A stretch of DNA of 42,089 nucleotides from Cyanobacteria bacterium SW_9_44_58 (GTDB taxonomy: Bacteria > Cyanobacteriota > Cyanobacteriia > Cyanobacteriales > Rubidibacteraceae): contig PXPI01000102.1 of the NCBI GenBank assembly GCA_003021905.1, positions 1 to 42,089 of the forward strand, written 5' to 3'. The notes under the pieces were generated by a model. That model was not told the origin of the DNA and ran no database searches. It worked only from the letters and a program-made list of their open reading frames with translations. Of the stretch, positions 26,421 to 34,969 are shown piece by piece. The translations under genes and the position numbers were made by a program. Numbering within the stretch: the stretch's first letter is position 1; every line of letters begins with the position of its first letter.

Positions 26421-26451
26421 AAGCCCCCACTTTCAATATCAATGGGGGCTT
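26421..26451. terminator. Candidate bidirectional terminator
   Basis: A perfect 9-bp stem AAGCCCCCA / TGGGGGCTT with a 13-nt loop lies between two convergent genes. The T tract is short on the minus strand (TTTGAT) and absent on the plus strand, so efficiency is uncertain. Confidence 0.55.
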
Positions 26452-26495
26452 GGCCGTTAAAATCAAGCAAGCTAGGAGTGAGTAAAACTTCGAAC

Positions 26496-27809
26496 TTATT
26501 GCGATTTTCCGGTTAAAGTATTGGTCTCGTTGCCGGTTTTTCCGAGACGTTGATTGAGAACCTGAATAGCACTCATAAACTGGGGATCTTGTTCTGTTCC
26601 CTGCAACTCAGGATTGGAAGACAAACGCAAGGTCTCACTGCGATTGAGGTTGGTCGCAACATCGGGTTGAATGCCGTGATGATTGATATTTTTACCGCTT
26701 GGCGGATAATATTGCGCTACCGTTACCGCTATCCCAGACCCATCAGACAGGGAATTCACCGATTGGACGGTTCCTTTGCCATAGGTTTTGCTGCCCACAA
26801 TAACAGCGCGATTGTTATCTTTGAGGGCACCGGCTAGAATTTCGCTGGCACTGGCGGATTTCCCGTTTACGAGAACTGCCAGAGGCTTCTCGGTAATTGC
26901 TGTATCATTGGCGCGGAAGTTTTTATTTCCTCCACTGCGATCAACGGTAGAAACAATGGCCCCTTGACCTAGCCACATTCGCGCCATTTCGATACTGGCA
27001 TAGAGCAGTCCGCCAGGATTATTCCGCAAATCGAGAACATAGGCTTGCGCATCCTTTTTCTTCAATTCCACAATGGCTTCGCGCATCTGTTCTGCAGCAT
27101 GGGAACTAAACTCTTTGACTTTGATATATCCCACTCGCGTTTGATCCGTTTCTTGCAACTCATAGGTAACCCGAGGCAGTTCAATTTCAGCGCGGGTTAA
27201 GGTGAGGGCAAACAATCCTTTTCCAGCGCGAGATAATTTTAACTTGACTTTCGTTCCCGATTTACCGCGAATTAACTCGGATGCCTGCTCTAAGCTTAAT
27301 AGGGAAGTGGGTTTACCATTAATGGCAACAATTTCATCTCCCGGTTTAATGCCTGCTTTGGCAGCTGGAGAATTTTCAATAGGTTCCACAACAGTTAGCG
27401 ATTGATTTTTTTCATTAATTTCCAATCGTAATCCTACCCCTGATAATTCCCCCGACGTTTGATCTTTTAAAGATTCATATTCTTGGGGATCAAGAAACCG
27501 AGTATAGGGATCGTTCAGTTGTTCTAACGATTTCCGAATAACCCGATACGCTTCTTGTTTAGAATCATAATTGCGGCTTAATAAGTCTTCCCGCGTTTTT
27601 TCCCACTGCTGTTGATCAAAATTGGGATTGACGTAATTTTCATTGACAATTTGCCAAACTTCATCAACAACGGTTTTTGGACTTTCGGTCAAACCTGCCC
27701 AAGCCGGAGCAGTTAAACTGGGAATTAACCAAGACGTACTCAGTATAGTTCCTGCTAAAGCAGCAGACTGGAGGGATTGTTTTAAGCGGTGAAAGGGCAT
27801 TTGATTCAT
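26496..27809 (-). CDS. Carboxyl-terminal processing protease, S41 family (CtpB/CtpC-like)
   Basis: A 437-residue exported serine protease. The signal peptide ends near SLTAPAWA (residue 38). A helical domain (VVDEVWQIVNENYVNPNF) precedes a PDZ domain (about 105-190, with ELSGVGLRLE and AGIKPGDEIVAINGKPT). The catalytic Ser is in NGKSASASEILAGAL and the Lys in SKTYGKGTVQS. CtpA matures photosystem II D1; the wording of this N-terminus fits the CtpB/CtpC paralogues better than CtpA, but I cannot settle which. The tail after about 400 (SNPELQGTEQDPQFMSAIQVLNQRL) is also seen in these paralogues. It lies downstream of a small lipoprotein gene on the same strand. Confidence 0.9.
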   Translation of the reverse strand: MNQMPFHRLKQSLQSAALAGTILSTSWLIPSLTAPAWAGLTESPKTVVDEVWQIVNENYVNPNFDQQQWEKTREDLLSRNYDSKQEAYRVIRKSLEQLNDPYTRFLDPQEYESLKDQTSGELSGVGLRLEINEKNQSLTVVEPIENSPAAKAGIKPGDEIVAINGKPTSLLSLEQASELIRGKSGTKVKLKLSRAGKGLFALTLTRAEIELPRVTYELQETDQTRVGYIKVKEFSSHAAEQMREAIVELKKKDAQAYVLDLRNNPGGLLYASIEMARMWLGQGAIVSTVDRSGGNKNFRANDTAITEKPLAVLVNGKSASASEILAGALKDNNRAVIVGSKTYGKGTVQSVNSLSDGSGIAVTVAQYYPPSGKNINHHGIQPDVATNLNRSETLRLSSNPELQGTEQDPQFMSAIQVLNQRLGKTGNETNTLTGKSQ

Positions 27810-27896
27810 GTTATCTTCTCAGATAGAACGGTAATCGACATTATTAACAATTGACTGGGTATGGCCAATCGGTTGGGCAACCCCAATTTTTAAAAA

Positions 27897-28235
27897 TTAG
27901 GGTTGCCTTTCCACTTCTTGCAAATAGACTTTTTGGGAGAGTTGCTTGTGGAGAACAATGGATTTTGATTTTATTTTGGCTTGAATCTTTAAAGCTTGAC
28001 CACTTTCTGGAAGGGATTGTTGGGTGATAACCCAAATTGTTCCAGTTTTATCTTGGAGTTGGTAAGCGCCCCGTTTCAACAAGGGAACGCGATCGCGCAC
28101 AATTCCCTCGACATAAATCGCGTTTTGGGAAGTTGACCGGCGTTTTGCTTCTGCAATGGGAGTAAATTTCGATTCACAAGCAACCAATCCTAGCAAGCTT
28201 ATAAATAAACCAATCAGAATCAATCGAGATGACAC
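27897..28235 (-). CDS. Small OB-fold-like lipoprotein of unknown function
   Basis: A 112-residue protein starting at GTG, with GGGGAAAGG just upstream as ribosome-binding site. A lipoprotein signal runs to LLGLVAC, with the lipidated Cys20. The mature part is about 92 residues and mostly beta strand. IYVEGIVRDRVPLLKRGAYQLQDKTGTIWVITQQSLP resembles the bacterial OB-fold (BOF or nucleic-acid-binding-like) pattern of periplasmic proteins. I know no specific function. It lies 87 nt upstream of the S41 protease gene and is divergent from folD. Confidence 0.75.
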   Translation of the reverse strand: MSSRLILIGLFISLLGLVACESKFTPIAEAKRRSTSQNAIYVEGIVRDRVPLLKRGAYQLQDKTGTIWVITQQSLPESGQALKIQAKIKSKSIVLHKQLSQKVYLQEVERQP

Positions 28236-28421
28236 GGCCTTTCCCCTATTAACTTAGCGTTGCAACAAATCACAATCGGTATTCCCCACAAACTTCCCTA
28301 GATGGTAACGCTGGGAGCGGAATTTGATTCCGGTATCTGCTGCGACCAAATTTGGACAAAATCTGAGAAACTATCATAGAGTGTCTGTTAATTCACTCTC
28401 TCTATTGGGATCAATTTTACA

Positions 28422-29324
28422 ATGACCTCTCAAATGGCTCAGCGATTAGACGGGAAACCCCTTGCAACAACCATTCAAGGGGAACTAAAACAACAGGTGG
28501 AACAACTCAAGACGAAAGCAGGACGCTCCCCTGGCCTAGCAGTATTGATGGTAGGGGATAATCCCGCAAGTGCTCTTTATGTGCGCAATAAAGAACGAGC
28601 TTGCGAAAAATTGGGCATTGCCTCCTTTGGTCAACATTTCCCCGATACCATTACCCAAGACCAACTCGAAGCCAAAATTACAGAACTCAATCAAGACAAC
28701 CGGGTTGATGGCATTTTAGTACAACTTCCCCTTCCCGACCATTTAGATGCGATTCAAGCTCTCTATTGCATTGCGCCGGAAAAAGATGTGGATGGGTTGC
28801 ATCCCAGCAATCTGGGCCGATTAGTGCGAGGAGAAAGGGGGCTTAAAAGTTGTACCCCTGCTGGCGTAATGCGGTTGCTGGATGCTTATCAGCTTTCCCT
28901 TGCTAGCAAAAAAGCGTTGGTTATTGGACGCAGTATCTTGGTGGGGAAACCCCTAGCGCTGATGTTGCTCGCTGCCAATGCCACTGTCACCATGGCGCAC
29001 GGAAAAACGCCTCCCGAAGATTTGCGGGAATTCAGCCAACAGGCCGATATTCTTTGTACAGCAGTGGGACAACCCAATTTGATTACACCGGAGATGGTCA
29101 AACCAGGGGCAATTGTGGTGGATATTGGCATGAATCGGATCCAAGATGAACAAGGGAAAAATCGCTTGATTGGAGATGTGGATGCTGATGGGATTGCAGA
29201 GGTCGCCGGTTATTTAACCCCAGTGCCGGGTGGTGTGGGCCCCATGACCGTTACCATGCTTTTGCAGAATACAGTCGCCAGTTTTGAACAGCGTTTTTAT
29301 GAACAAGGGCGCTTTGACCCGTAA
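28422..29324 (+). CDS. folD: Bifunctional methylenetetrahydrofolate dehydrogenase / cyclohydrolase FolD
   Basis: A 300-residue FolD that interconverts methylene-, methenyl- and formyl-tetrahydrofolate with NADP. The catalytic YxxxK is in [71 protein letters not shown] and [16 protein letters not shown] are all canonical. The ATG is at 28422; an internal ATG at residue 5 is a weaker choice. crtE follows 81 nt later, then the PAP2-like gene. Confidence 0.98.
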   Translation: MTSQMAQRLDGKPLATTIQGELKQQVEQLKTKAGRSPGLAVLMVGDNPASALYVRNKERACEKLGIASFGQHFPDTITQDQLEAKITELNQDNRVDGILVQLPLPDHLDAIQALYCIAPEKDVDGLHPSNLGRLVRGERGLKSCTPAGVMRLLDAYQLSLASKKALVIGRSILVGKPLALMLLAANATVTMAHGKTPPEDLREFSQQADILCTAVGQPNLITPEMVKPGAIVVDIGMNRIQDEQGKNRLIGDVDADGIAEVAGYLTPVPGGVGPMTVTMLLQNTVASFEQRFYEQGRFDP

Positions 29325-29405
29325 AATATAAAATCGAATTATCGAATTACTGAGACACGCGGCTCAACTTAGCTTTTGGCAAAGGAAACGCGTTAATTAA
29401 TAAGC

Positions 29406-30323
29406 ATGACCAATCAATCGAGTTGTGAGCAAAACCTAACTTTTGATCTAGAAAGCTACCTCCAACAGCGTAAAACTCTGGTGGAACAAGCCCTGGATAA
29501 CTCCCTAACCATCAATGACCCCCCGGTGATTTATAAAGCGATGCGTTATTCCCTTTTAGCAGGGGGAAAGCGATTGCGCCCCATTTTATGTTTGGCAAGC
29601 TGCGAGTTGGCCGGCGGCACCATCGAGATGGCAATGCCCACGGCTTGCGCCTTAGAGATGATTCATACCATGTCTCTCATTCACGATGATTTGCCAGCCA
29701 TGGATAATGACGATTATCGGCGGGGAAAACTCACCAATCACAAACAGTTTGGCGAGGATATTGCGATTTTAGCCGGGGATGGCTTACTTGCCTATGCCTT
29801 TGAGTATGTTGCCAGTCACACCCAAGGGGTGAATCCTGCCTCGGTGTTGCAAGTGGTGGCGCAATTAGGCCATGCCGTGGGGGCAACAGGCTTAGTGGGG
29901 GGTCAAGTGGTTGATTTAGCCTCAGAAGGGAATCCTGACATTGGATTGGATACTCTCAACTATATTCATACCCATAAAACTGGGACCTTGCTAGAAGCTT
30001 GTGTTGTCACCGGCGCCCTGTTAGGAGGGGCCAGTCAACAGAAGTTGGCAGGGTTGTCTCGGTATGCGTATAACATTGGGTTAGCCTTTCAAATTGTGGA
30101 TGATATTCTGGATATTACTGCCACTCAAGAAGAGTTGGGAAAAACGGCGGGAAAAGATGTGGAAGCCAATAAAGCGACCTATCCTCGCCTTTTAGGATTA
30201 GAAGCTTCGAAAGCCAAAGCTGATGAACTGACAAACGCTGCTTGCGAAGAACTTTCTCCTTATGGCGATGCCGGCATTCCCTTAAAAGCGATCGCGCAGT
30301 TAATTGCTAATCGCAAAAATTAA
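29406..30323 (+). CDS. crtE: Geranylgeranyl diphosphate synthase (polyprenyl synthetase)
   Basis: A 305-residue trans-prenyltransferase. The first Asp-rich motif is [17 protein letters not shown] and the second is [22 protein letters not shown] binds diphosphate and [11 protein letters not shown] is near the C-terminal product-chain region. The length and [18 protein letters not shown] pattern fit the cyanobacterial CrtE that makes GGPP for carotenoids, phytol and quinones. A farnesyl-diphosphate synthase cannot be fully excluded from sequence alone. The stop codon is 2 nt before the next start, so the PAP2-like gene is translationally close. Confidence 0.94.
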   Translation: MTNQSSCEQNLTFDLESYLQQRKTLVEQALDNSLTINDPPVIYKAMRYSLLAGGKRLRPILCLASCELAGGTIEMAMPTACALEMIHTMSLIHDDLPAMDNDDYRRGKLTNHKQFGEDIAILAGDGLLAYAFEYVASHTQGVNPASVLQVVAQLGHAVGATGLVGGQVVDLASEGNPDIGLDTLNYIHTHKTGTLLEACVVTGALLGGASQQKLAGLSRYAYNIGLAFQIVDDILDITATQEELGKTAGKDVEANKATYPRLLGLEASKAKADELTNAACEELSPYGDAGIPLKAIAQLIANRKN

Positions 30324-30325
30324 TC

Positions 30326-30781
30326 ATGCACAATTTTCCAAGTATTGTTGAGAATCATCTCCTCTGGGTTTCCCTAATCGCTTGTTTAGTGGCACAGGGC
30401 TTAAAATTGGTGATTGAATTTTTCCGAGAGGGGAAATTTGATGCGCGATCGCTGTTTACCACTGGGGGCATGCCCAGTGCCCATTCGGCGTTAGTGGCTT
30501 CCCTTGCAACTGGGGTGGGAATTCGGGAAGGGTGGGACAGTACTGACTTCGCGATCGCGCTTTTATTTGCCATTATCGTCATGTTTGATGCGGCAGGGGT
30601 GCGACAAGCGGCGGGGAAACAAGCCCGTCTTTTAAATCAAATTGTGGATGAATTATTCCAAGAACATAAAGCGTTTAATGAAGAGAAATTAAAAGAACTC
30701 CTGGGACATACCCCCTTGCAAGTTTTAGTGGGCGTTGCCGTAGGTATAATGATTGCAATTTTATGTCAACCTTGGCTATAA
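30326..30781 (+). CDS. Divergent PAP2-family membrane protein
   Basis: A 151-residue membrane protein of the divergent PAP2 (DUF212, YuiD-like) family. Helices lie at about 8-28, 45-65, 75-95 and 128-150. Family signatures are TTGGMPSAHSALVASLATGVGI and FDAAGVRQAAGKQARLLNQIVDEL. These proteins are related to lipid or isoprenyl phosphatases, and the 2-nt gap after crtE makes an isoprenoid-phosphate role attractive, though unproven. A short hairpin (CAAGC/GCTTG) with few T follows; no strong terminator is seen. Confidence 0.92.
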   Translation: MHNFPSIVENHLLWVSLIACLVAQGLKLVIEFFREGKFDARSLFTTGGMPSAHSALVASLATGVGIREGWDSTDFAIALLFAIIVMFDAAGVRQAAGKQARLLNQIVDELFQEHKAFNEEKLKELLGHTPLQVLVGVAVGIMIAILCQPWL

Positions 30782-30848
30782 GTTTTTAGGAACTGCCAAG
30801 CAACCGGCTTGATGAGTTTTGCTATAATTCAATGATAAAGAAATGCTC

Positions 30849-31412
30849 TTAACGGGATTCTGATTCTTCCGAGGATTTTGAGCTGACCAAAGTGGTTTTT
30901 ATCTGGGATTGTAGATGTAATAAATAGCTGCTTAAGGCAATAAAAAGCACTGCTAACGCGAAAAACAATAAATCGGTACTGTTAGTAATTTCCATGGAAA
31001 GCGCTTTTTTAAAGAAACTAATGACCATTACCATAATGATCACTTGTAGCAGTTTATGTTTGAGTTGATCGAGATTTTCAATTTGTAAAATTTTTACTTC
31101 TTGGAAGTGGAAACGCACATCAATCGCTGAAACGAATAATTCATAAATTCCAAAACTAAAAATTAATAAAACAATGCCAATTAAATAATGATCAATGCCG
31201 CCAACGACTTGGGTAATGACATTAATAAAAGCGCCATCTTCACGATAGTCTGCTTCAAAGCTATAAAAAATGCCGTCAATAATTTCTAAACTGCCAATCA
31301 CAAAAAAGTTTAGGGTACTCAATAAGCCAAAAAGGACAGGGATTAACGTAAACAATCGGAACTTCCATAGACATAACTCAAAATAGATTTCGATCTTTTT
31401 TCGATTTAACAT
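30849..31412 (-). CDS. UPF0114 (YqhA-like) membrane protein
   Basis: A 187-residue protein with four likely helices (about 18-42, 72-98, 120-140, 145-168). The segments FELCLWKFRLFTLIPVLFGL, VGGIDHYLIGIVLLIFSFGIYELFVS and ENLDQLKHKLLQVIIMVMVISFFKKAL, in that order, are the UPF0114 hallmark. Function unknown. The C-terminal 15 residues are Ser/Glu-rich and probably disordered. It lies downstream of ycf54 on the same strand with a 128-nt spacer. Confidence 0.87.
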   Translation of the reverse strand: MLNRKKIEIYFELCLWKFRLFTLIPVLFGLLSTLNFFVIGSLEIIDGIFYSFEADYREDGAFINVITQVVGGIDHYLIGIVLLIFSFGIYELFVSAIDVRFHFQEVKILQIENLDQLKHKLLQVIIMVMVISFFKKALSMEITNSTDLLFFALAVLFIALSSYLLHLQSQIKTTLVSSKSSEESESR

Positions 31413-31540
31413 GGAGCATTAATCCGTTTAAAATGAAAAGTGCAGGGATAAACAGCGAGTTATCCCGACTGATTGCTTTCCATAATAAGACTAATTCATC
31501 AGTTGTTGTAATTGTCTCGTTGCGTTGGCGGTTTTGTTTA

Positions 31541-31879
31541 TCAAGAATGGGAGGTTTCTTTTTCCAAAGAAGCTAACGGTTCGGGAATTTCATCAGAAGG
31601 CGCTTCAAAACTTCCAGTTAAAACATATTGCAACCGCAACTTCAACCAATTAATAAAGTGGATATTGGTAGAAATCACTGCAACAGAGGGTTGCGGGCAT
31701 TTTTCTTTTACCGCTTTCATGCTTGGGGCTTCTAGAAATGCGGGCTGTTTGACTAACCAAAAGTCAATTTCTTTATTCTGTTCTTCGTAGTAACGATAGC
31801 GTTCTTCTAAAACCTCTTGAAAGGGTTCTTCTTCGAGAAGGAATTTTTGGCTGGCTAAAAAGTAGTAATAAGTTTGCAT
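31541..31879 (-). CDS. ycf54: Ycf54, Mg-protoporphyrin monomethylester cyclase partner
   Basis: A 112-residue protein matching Ycf54 along its length: QTYYYFLASQKFLLEEEPF, IDFWLVKQPAFLEAP, CPQPSVAVISTN and LKLRLQYVLTGSFEAPSDEIPEPLASL. It is needed for activity or stability of the aerobic cyclase (AcsF/ChlA) that forms the fifth ring of chlorophyll. I chose the ATG at 31879, which gives the usual MxTYYY start, over a TTG nine codons upstream at 31906. pdxJ lies 50 nt upstream on the same strand, so the two may be co-transcribed. Confidence 0.95.
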   Translation of the reverse strand: MQTYYYFLASQKFLLEEEPFQEVLEERYRYYEEQNKEIDFWLVKQPAFLEAPSMKAVKEKCPQPSVAVISTNIHFINWLKLRLQYVLTGSFEAPSDEIPEPLASLEKETSHS

Positions 31880-31929
31880 AGTGTTTTGACTTTCTTCAAT
31901 GACCAACGATCGCGAATAGAGTCCTCTGC

Positions 31930-32682
31930 TTAAGAAGATGCCATTTCGGATTTCATTTCCCGCACGGCTTGTTCCAATCCAACTAAAACGGCGCGGCTAA
32001 TGATGCTATGACCGATATTAAGTTCTTCCATGCCAGGAATGCAAGCAATCGGACGCACATTCCGATAGGTTAAACCATGTCCGGCATTGATGCGCAACCC
32101 AAGAGATAGGGCGCGATCGCAGGCTTGCGTTAAATGGGCCAATTCTCGCTCGCGGGTGGTTTCGTCTCCGGCTTCGGCATAGCGTCCGGTATGGAGTTCA
32201 ATTAATTGGGCGCCGGTTTCCGCAGCAGCTTTAATTTGGCTTTCATCAGGATCAATAAACCAACTCACCGGAATTCCCGCACCTTGCAGCGTTGCAACCA
32301 GCTGCGTCATTCCGGATAAATCCCCAGCCACATCTAAGCCCCCTTCGGTGGTAAGTTCCTCTCGTTTTTCGGGCACCACTGTCACATAGTCGGGCTTAAC
32401 TTCCATGGCAATGGCAATCATCTCTGCCGTGGGAGCCATTTCCAAGTTTAAATGGGTTTGTACCGTTTCTCTTAAAATGCGAACATCGCGATCTTGAATA
32501 TGCCGCCGATCTTCTCGCAAATGAACTGTAATGCCGTCTGCCCCGCCTAATTCTGCTAAAACAGCAGCCGCAATGGGATCGGGTTCGATGGTTCGTCGCG
32601 CTTGCCGAATTGTGGCAATATGGTCAAGATTTACCCCAAGCGTGAGGTTGCGTTGTGGCTGGGTTCTCCCCTGATTGCTCAT
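31930..32682 (-). CDS. pdxJ: Pyridoxine 5'-phosphate synthase PdxJ
   Basis: A 250-residue TIM-barrel enzyme that condenses 1-deoxyxylulose 5-phosphate with aminoacetone phosphate in the DXP-dependent vitamin B6 pathway. Signatures are [58 protein letters not shown] and [17 protein letters not shown] use ATG at 32682; a TTG nine codons upstream would add MTKQQITKY, which is not needed. The family normally begins only a few residues before LGVN, so even this start may be slightly long. The structured spacer lies upstream. Confidence 0.96.
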   Translation of the reverse strand: MSNQGRTQPQRNLTLGVNLDHIATIRQARRTIEPDPIAAAVLAELGGADGITVHLREDRRHIQDRDVRILRETVQTHLNLEMAPTAEMIAIAMEVKPDYVTVVPEKREELTTEGGLDVAGDLSGMTQLVATLQGAGIPVSWFIDPDESQIKAAAETGAQLIELHTGRYAEAGDETTRERELAHLTQACDRALSLGLRINAGHGLTYRNVRPIACIPGMEELNIGHSIISRAVLVGLEQAVREMKSEMASS

Positions 32683-32775
32683 GTATTTTGTAATTTGCTG
32701 CTTGGTCAAACGAATAACCTAAACTTAGATTATTACATAATTTTTTCATAACTATCAAGTTGAGCAATGGCTTCA

Positions 32776-32990
32776 CAACCGCATTCTATTGTCATGAACT
32801 ACGCACAAGCCACATGTAGTGAGCTTGCGGTTTCTGACGCTTCATCGCTTCCACTTAATCATCCTTTCCAGGATGGTCAGAGGTAGATAGCTCTGCGTCT
32901 AACGAGGCGGGTTCCCAGCCCCGATAAAGAATGCTCTTTTTTGAATGAATCAGCCCTTCCTATTATCGGACTAAGTGACTGAACCGCGCT
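32776..32990 (-). other. Structured spacer, candidate omega-RNA-like or IS607/IS605 tail relic
   Basis: Part of the 460-nt gene-free stretch between pdxJ and lysC. Four hairpins lie in series: CAAGCCAC 32806-32813 with GTG-A-GCTTG 32819-32827; CATCCT 32860-32865 with AGGATG 32870-32875; CAGAG 32878-32882 with CTCTG 32891-32895; and CGGG 32908-32911 with CCCG 32920-32923. On the minus strand 32854-32792 also reads as a short frame VEAMKRQKPQAHYMWLVRSS. From memory this combination resembles sequence found next to tnpB genes in cyanobacteria, but there is no tnpB here. The rest of the spacer (32991-33142) should hold the lysC promoter; I see no convincing boxes. Confidence 0.38.
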
Positions 32991-33142
32991 CGATTAGGGA
33001 CTGTCGCACTATCGTTCAATTAAAATGAAATGCAGTTAAACACTCAGATTGGCTCGATTGTGATCAAAATTATTAAGATACTCATGGAGTTTGATATTCT
33101 AAAAGACTACCGCTGCGGTTAGAGGGAAAATTTGATTACGTT

Positions 33143-34918
33143 ATGGCTTTAATTGTTCAAAAATTTGGGGGAACCTCTGTCGGTTCCGTGGAGAAGATTC
33201 AGCAAGTTGCTCAGCGAGTTTGTGAAACGGCACAAGACAATCAGGTGGTGGTTGTGGTTTCAGCCATGGGCAAAACCACAGATGAGTTAGTGGGTTTAGC
33301 GCAGCAAATTTCCAGTCATCCCAGTCGGCGGGAGATGGATATGTTGCTCTCCACAGGAGAACAAGTCTCCATTGCCTTGTTAAGTATGGCGTTACAGGCT
33401 TTAGGGCAACCGGCCTTGTCTTTGACCGCAGCGCAGGTGGGGATTGTTACCGAAAGTTCCTACAGCCGCGCTCGCATTTTAGAAATTCAGCCCGATCGCG
33501 TGCAACGTCACTTCAACCAAGGAGAAGTGGTCGTTGTTGCTGGCTTTCAAGGGATTACCAACCGGGAAGATTTAGAAATTACCACCCTTGGGCGCGGCGG
33601 ATCCGATACGTCCGCAGTAGCATTAGCCGCTGCCCTGCAAGCAGATTACTGTGAAATTTACACCGATGTTCCCGGCATTTTAACCACAGATCCCCGTCTC
33701 GTGCCAGAGGCAGCATTAATGAGTGAAATTACTTGTGATGAAATGCTGGAGTTAGCCAGTTTAGGGGCAAAGGTGCTGCATCCTCGGGCAGTGGAAATTG
33801 CCCGCAATTATGGGGTTACCTTAATGGTACGTGCCAGCGATAGCGATCAACCCGGAACCAAGGTCATTTCTCCCTTTGCCCAAGCGCGTTCTTTATCGGG
33901 ATTAGAAATTGGCAAAGCCGTGGATAGTGTACAGTTAGATACCTCTCAAGGACAAGTCACCTTATTGAGAGTGCCTGATTTTCCAGGGATTGCCGGGCGA
34001 TTGTTTGGGGAAATTGCTGGGCAGGATGTGGATGTGGATTTAATTATTCAATCCATTCATGAAGGCAATACCAATGATATTGCGTTTACGGTTGATCAAG
34101 GGGTTGTGAACACCGCAGAAGCTGTTGCCAGCGCGATCGCGCCCGCTTTACGATCGGCTGATGCTGCCAAAGAAGCAGAAGTGATGACCAAACCCCGCAT
34201 TGCCACAGTTGCCATTACGGGGGCAGGCATGATTGGTCGTCCCGGCATTGCCGCCCAAATGTTTGCCACCCTGGCAGAAGCGGAAGTAAACATTCGCATG
34301 ATTTCGACGTCGGAAGTGAAAATCGGCTGTGTCATTGACGAAGCAGACAGCGATCGCGCGATCGATGCCCTTTGTGATGTCTTTTCCATTAGCGCCTCGC
34401 CGGTTTCTCCCCATGCTCATCCTCAAAACCATCCGCCGGTGCGAGGAGTAGCCTTAGACACCAACCAAGCCCAAATTGCCATGCGTCATGTTCCCGACTA
34501 TCCCGGCAGAGCAGCGAAAATTTTTGGAAAATTGGCTCAAGAAAACATTAGCGTGGACATGATTATCCAATCTCAGCGATCGCGCTTAATGGATCAAATT
34601 CCCAGCCGCGATATTGCCTTTACTGTCTCCAGAAATGATGCTGAACTAACGGAAAAAATCCTACAAAATTTACTCCCGGAAATTGGCGCTCAAGATATTC
34701 TTTTAGATGAAGATATTGCGAAAGTAAGCCTAGTTGGTGCCGGGATGGTAGGCAATCCCGGTGTCGCTGCAAAAATGTTTTCTGCACTCGCACAACAGCA
34801 AATTAATATCCAGATGATTACCACTTCTGAAATTAAAATTAGTTGCGTTGTTGCCAAATCTCAGGGAGAAAGGGCGTTACAAATTATTCATGAAGGATTT
34901 GATCTGGGAAATTATTAA
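33143..34918 (+). CDS. lysC: Aspartate kinase with four ACT domains
   Basis: A 591-residue aspartokinase, the first enzyme of Lys, Thr and Met synthesis. The kinase domain is N-terminal: [44 protein letters not shown], and [16 protein letters not shown]. The regulatory half contains two tandem ACT pairs. Each pair has a [13 protein letters not shown] or [13 protein letters not shown] segment, followed by [15 protein letters not shown] or [15 protein letters not shown] with an INIxMIxTSEIKI strand. This four-ACT form of about 600 residues is the cyanobacterial type and allows concerted Lys/Thr feedback. The ATG is at 33143. Confidence 0.97.
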   Translation: MALIVQKFGGTSVGSVEKIQQVAQRVCETAQDNQVVVVVSAMGKTTDELVGLAQQISSHPSRREMDMLLSTGEQVSIALLSMALQALGQPALSLTAAQVGIVTESSYSRARILEIQPDRVQRHFNQGEVVVVAGFQGITNREDLEITTLGRGGSDTSAVALAAALQADYCEIYTDVPGILTTDPRLVPEAALMSEITCDEMLELASLGAKVLHPRAVEIARNYGVTLMVRASDSDQPGTKVISPFAQARSLSGLEIGKAVDSVQLDTSQGQVTLLRVPDFPGIAGRLFGEIAGQDVDVDLIIQSIHEGNTNDIAFTVDQGVVNTAEAVASAIAPALRSADAAKEAEVMTKPRIATVAITGAGMIGRPGIAAQMFATLAEAEVNIRMISTSEVKIGCVIDEADSDRAIDALCDVFSISASPVSPHAHPQNHPPVRGVALDTNQAQIAMRHVPDYPGRAAKIFGKLAQENISVDMIIQSQRSRLMDQIPSRDIAFTVSRNDAELTEKILQNLLPEIGAQDILLDEDIAKVSLVGAGMVGNPGVAAKMFSALAQQQINIQMITTSEIKISCVVAKSQGERALQIIHEGFDLGNY

Positions 34919-34969
34919 CTGAGCGGCATTAGTGCTGGCGTTTCCAATGGGTTCCCTTCCCTCAAAAAT

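Noticed and set aside
34096-34432. Two long minus-strand frames inside lysC
   Set aside because: They are antisense to the well-conserved ACT region, lack ribosome-binding sites and are rich in residues forced by the lysC codons.
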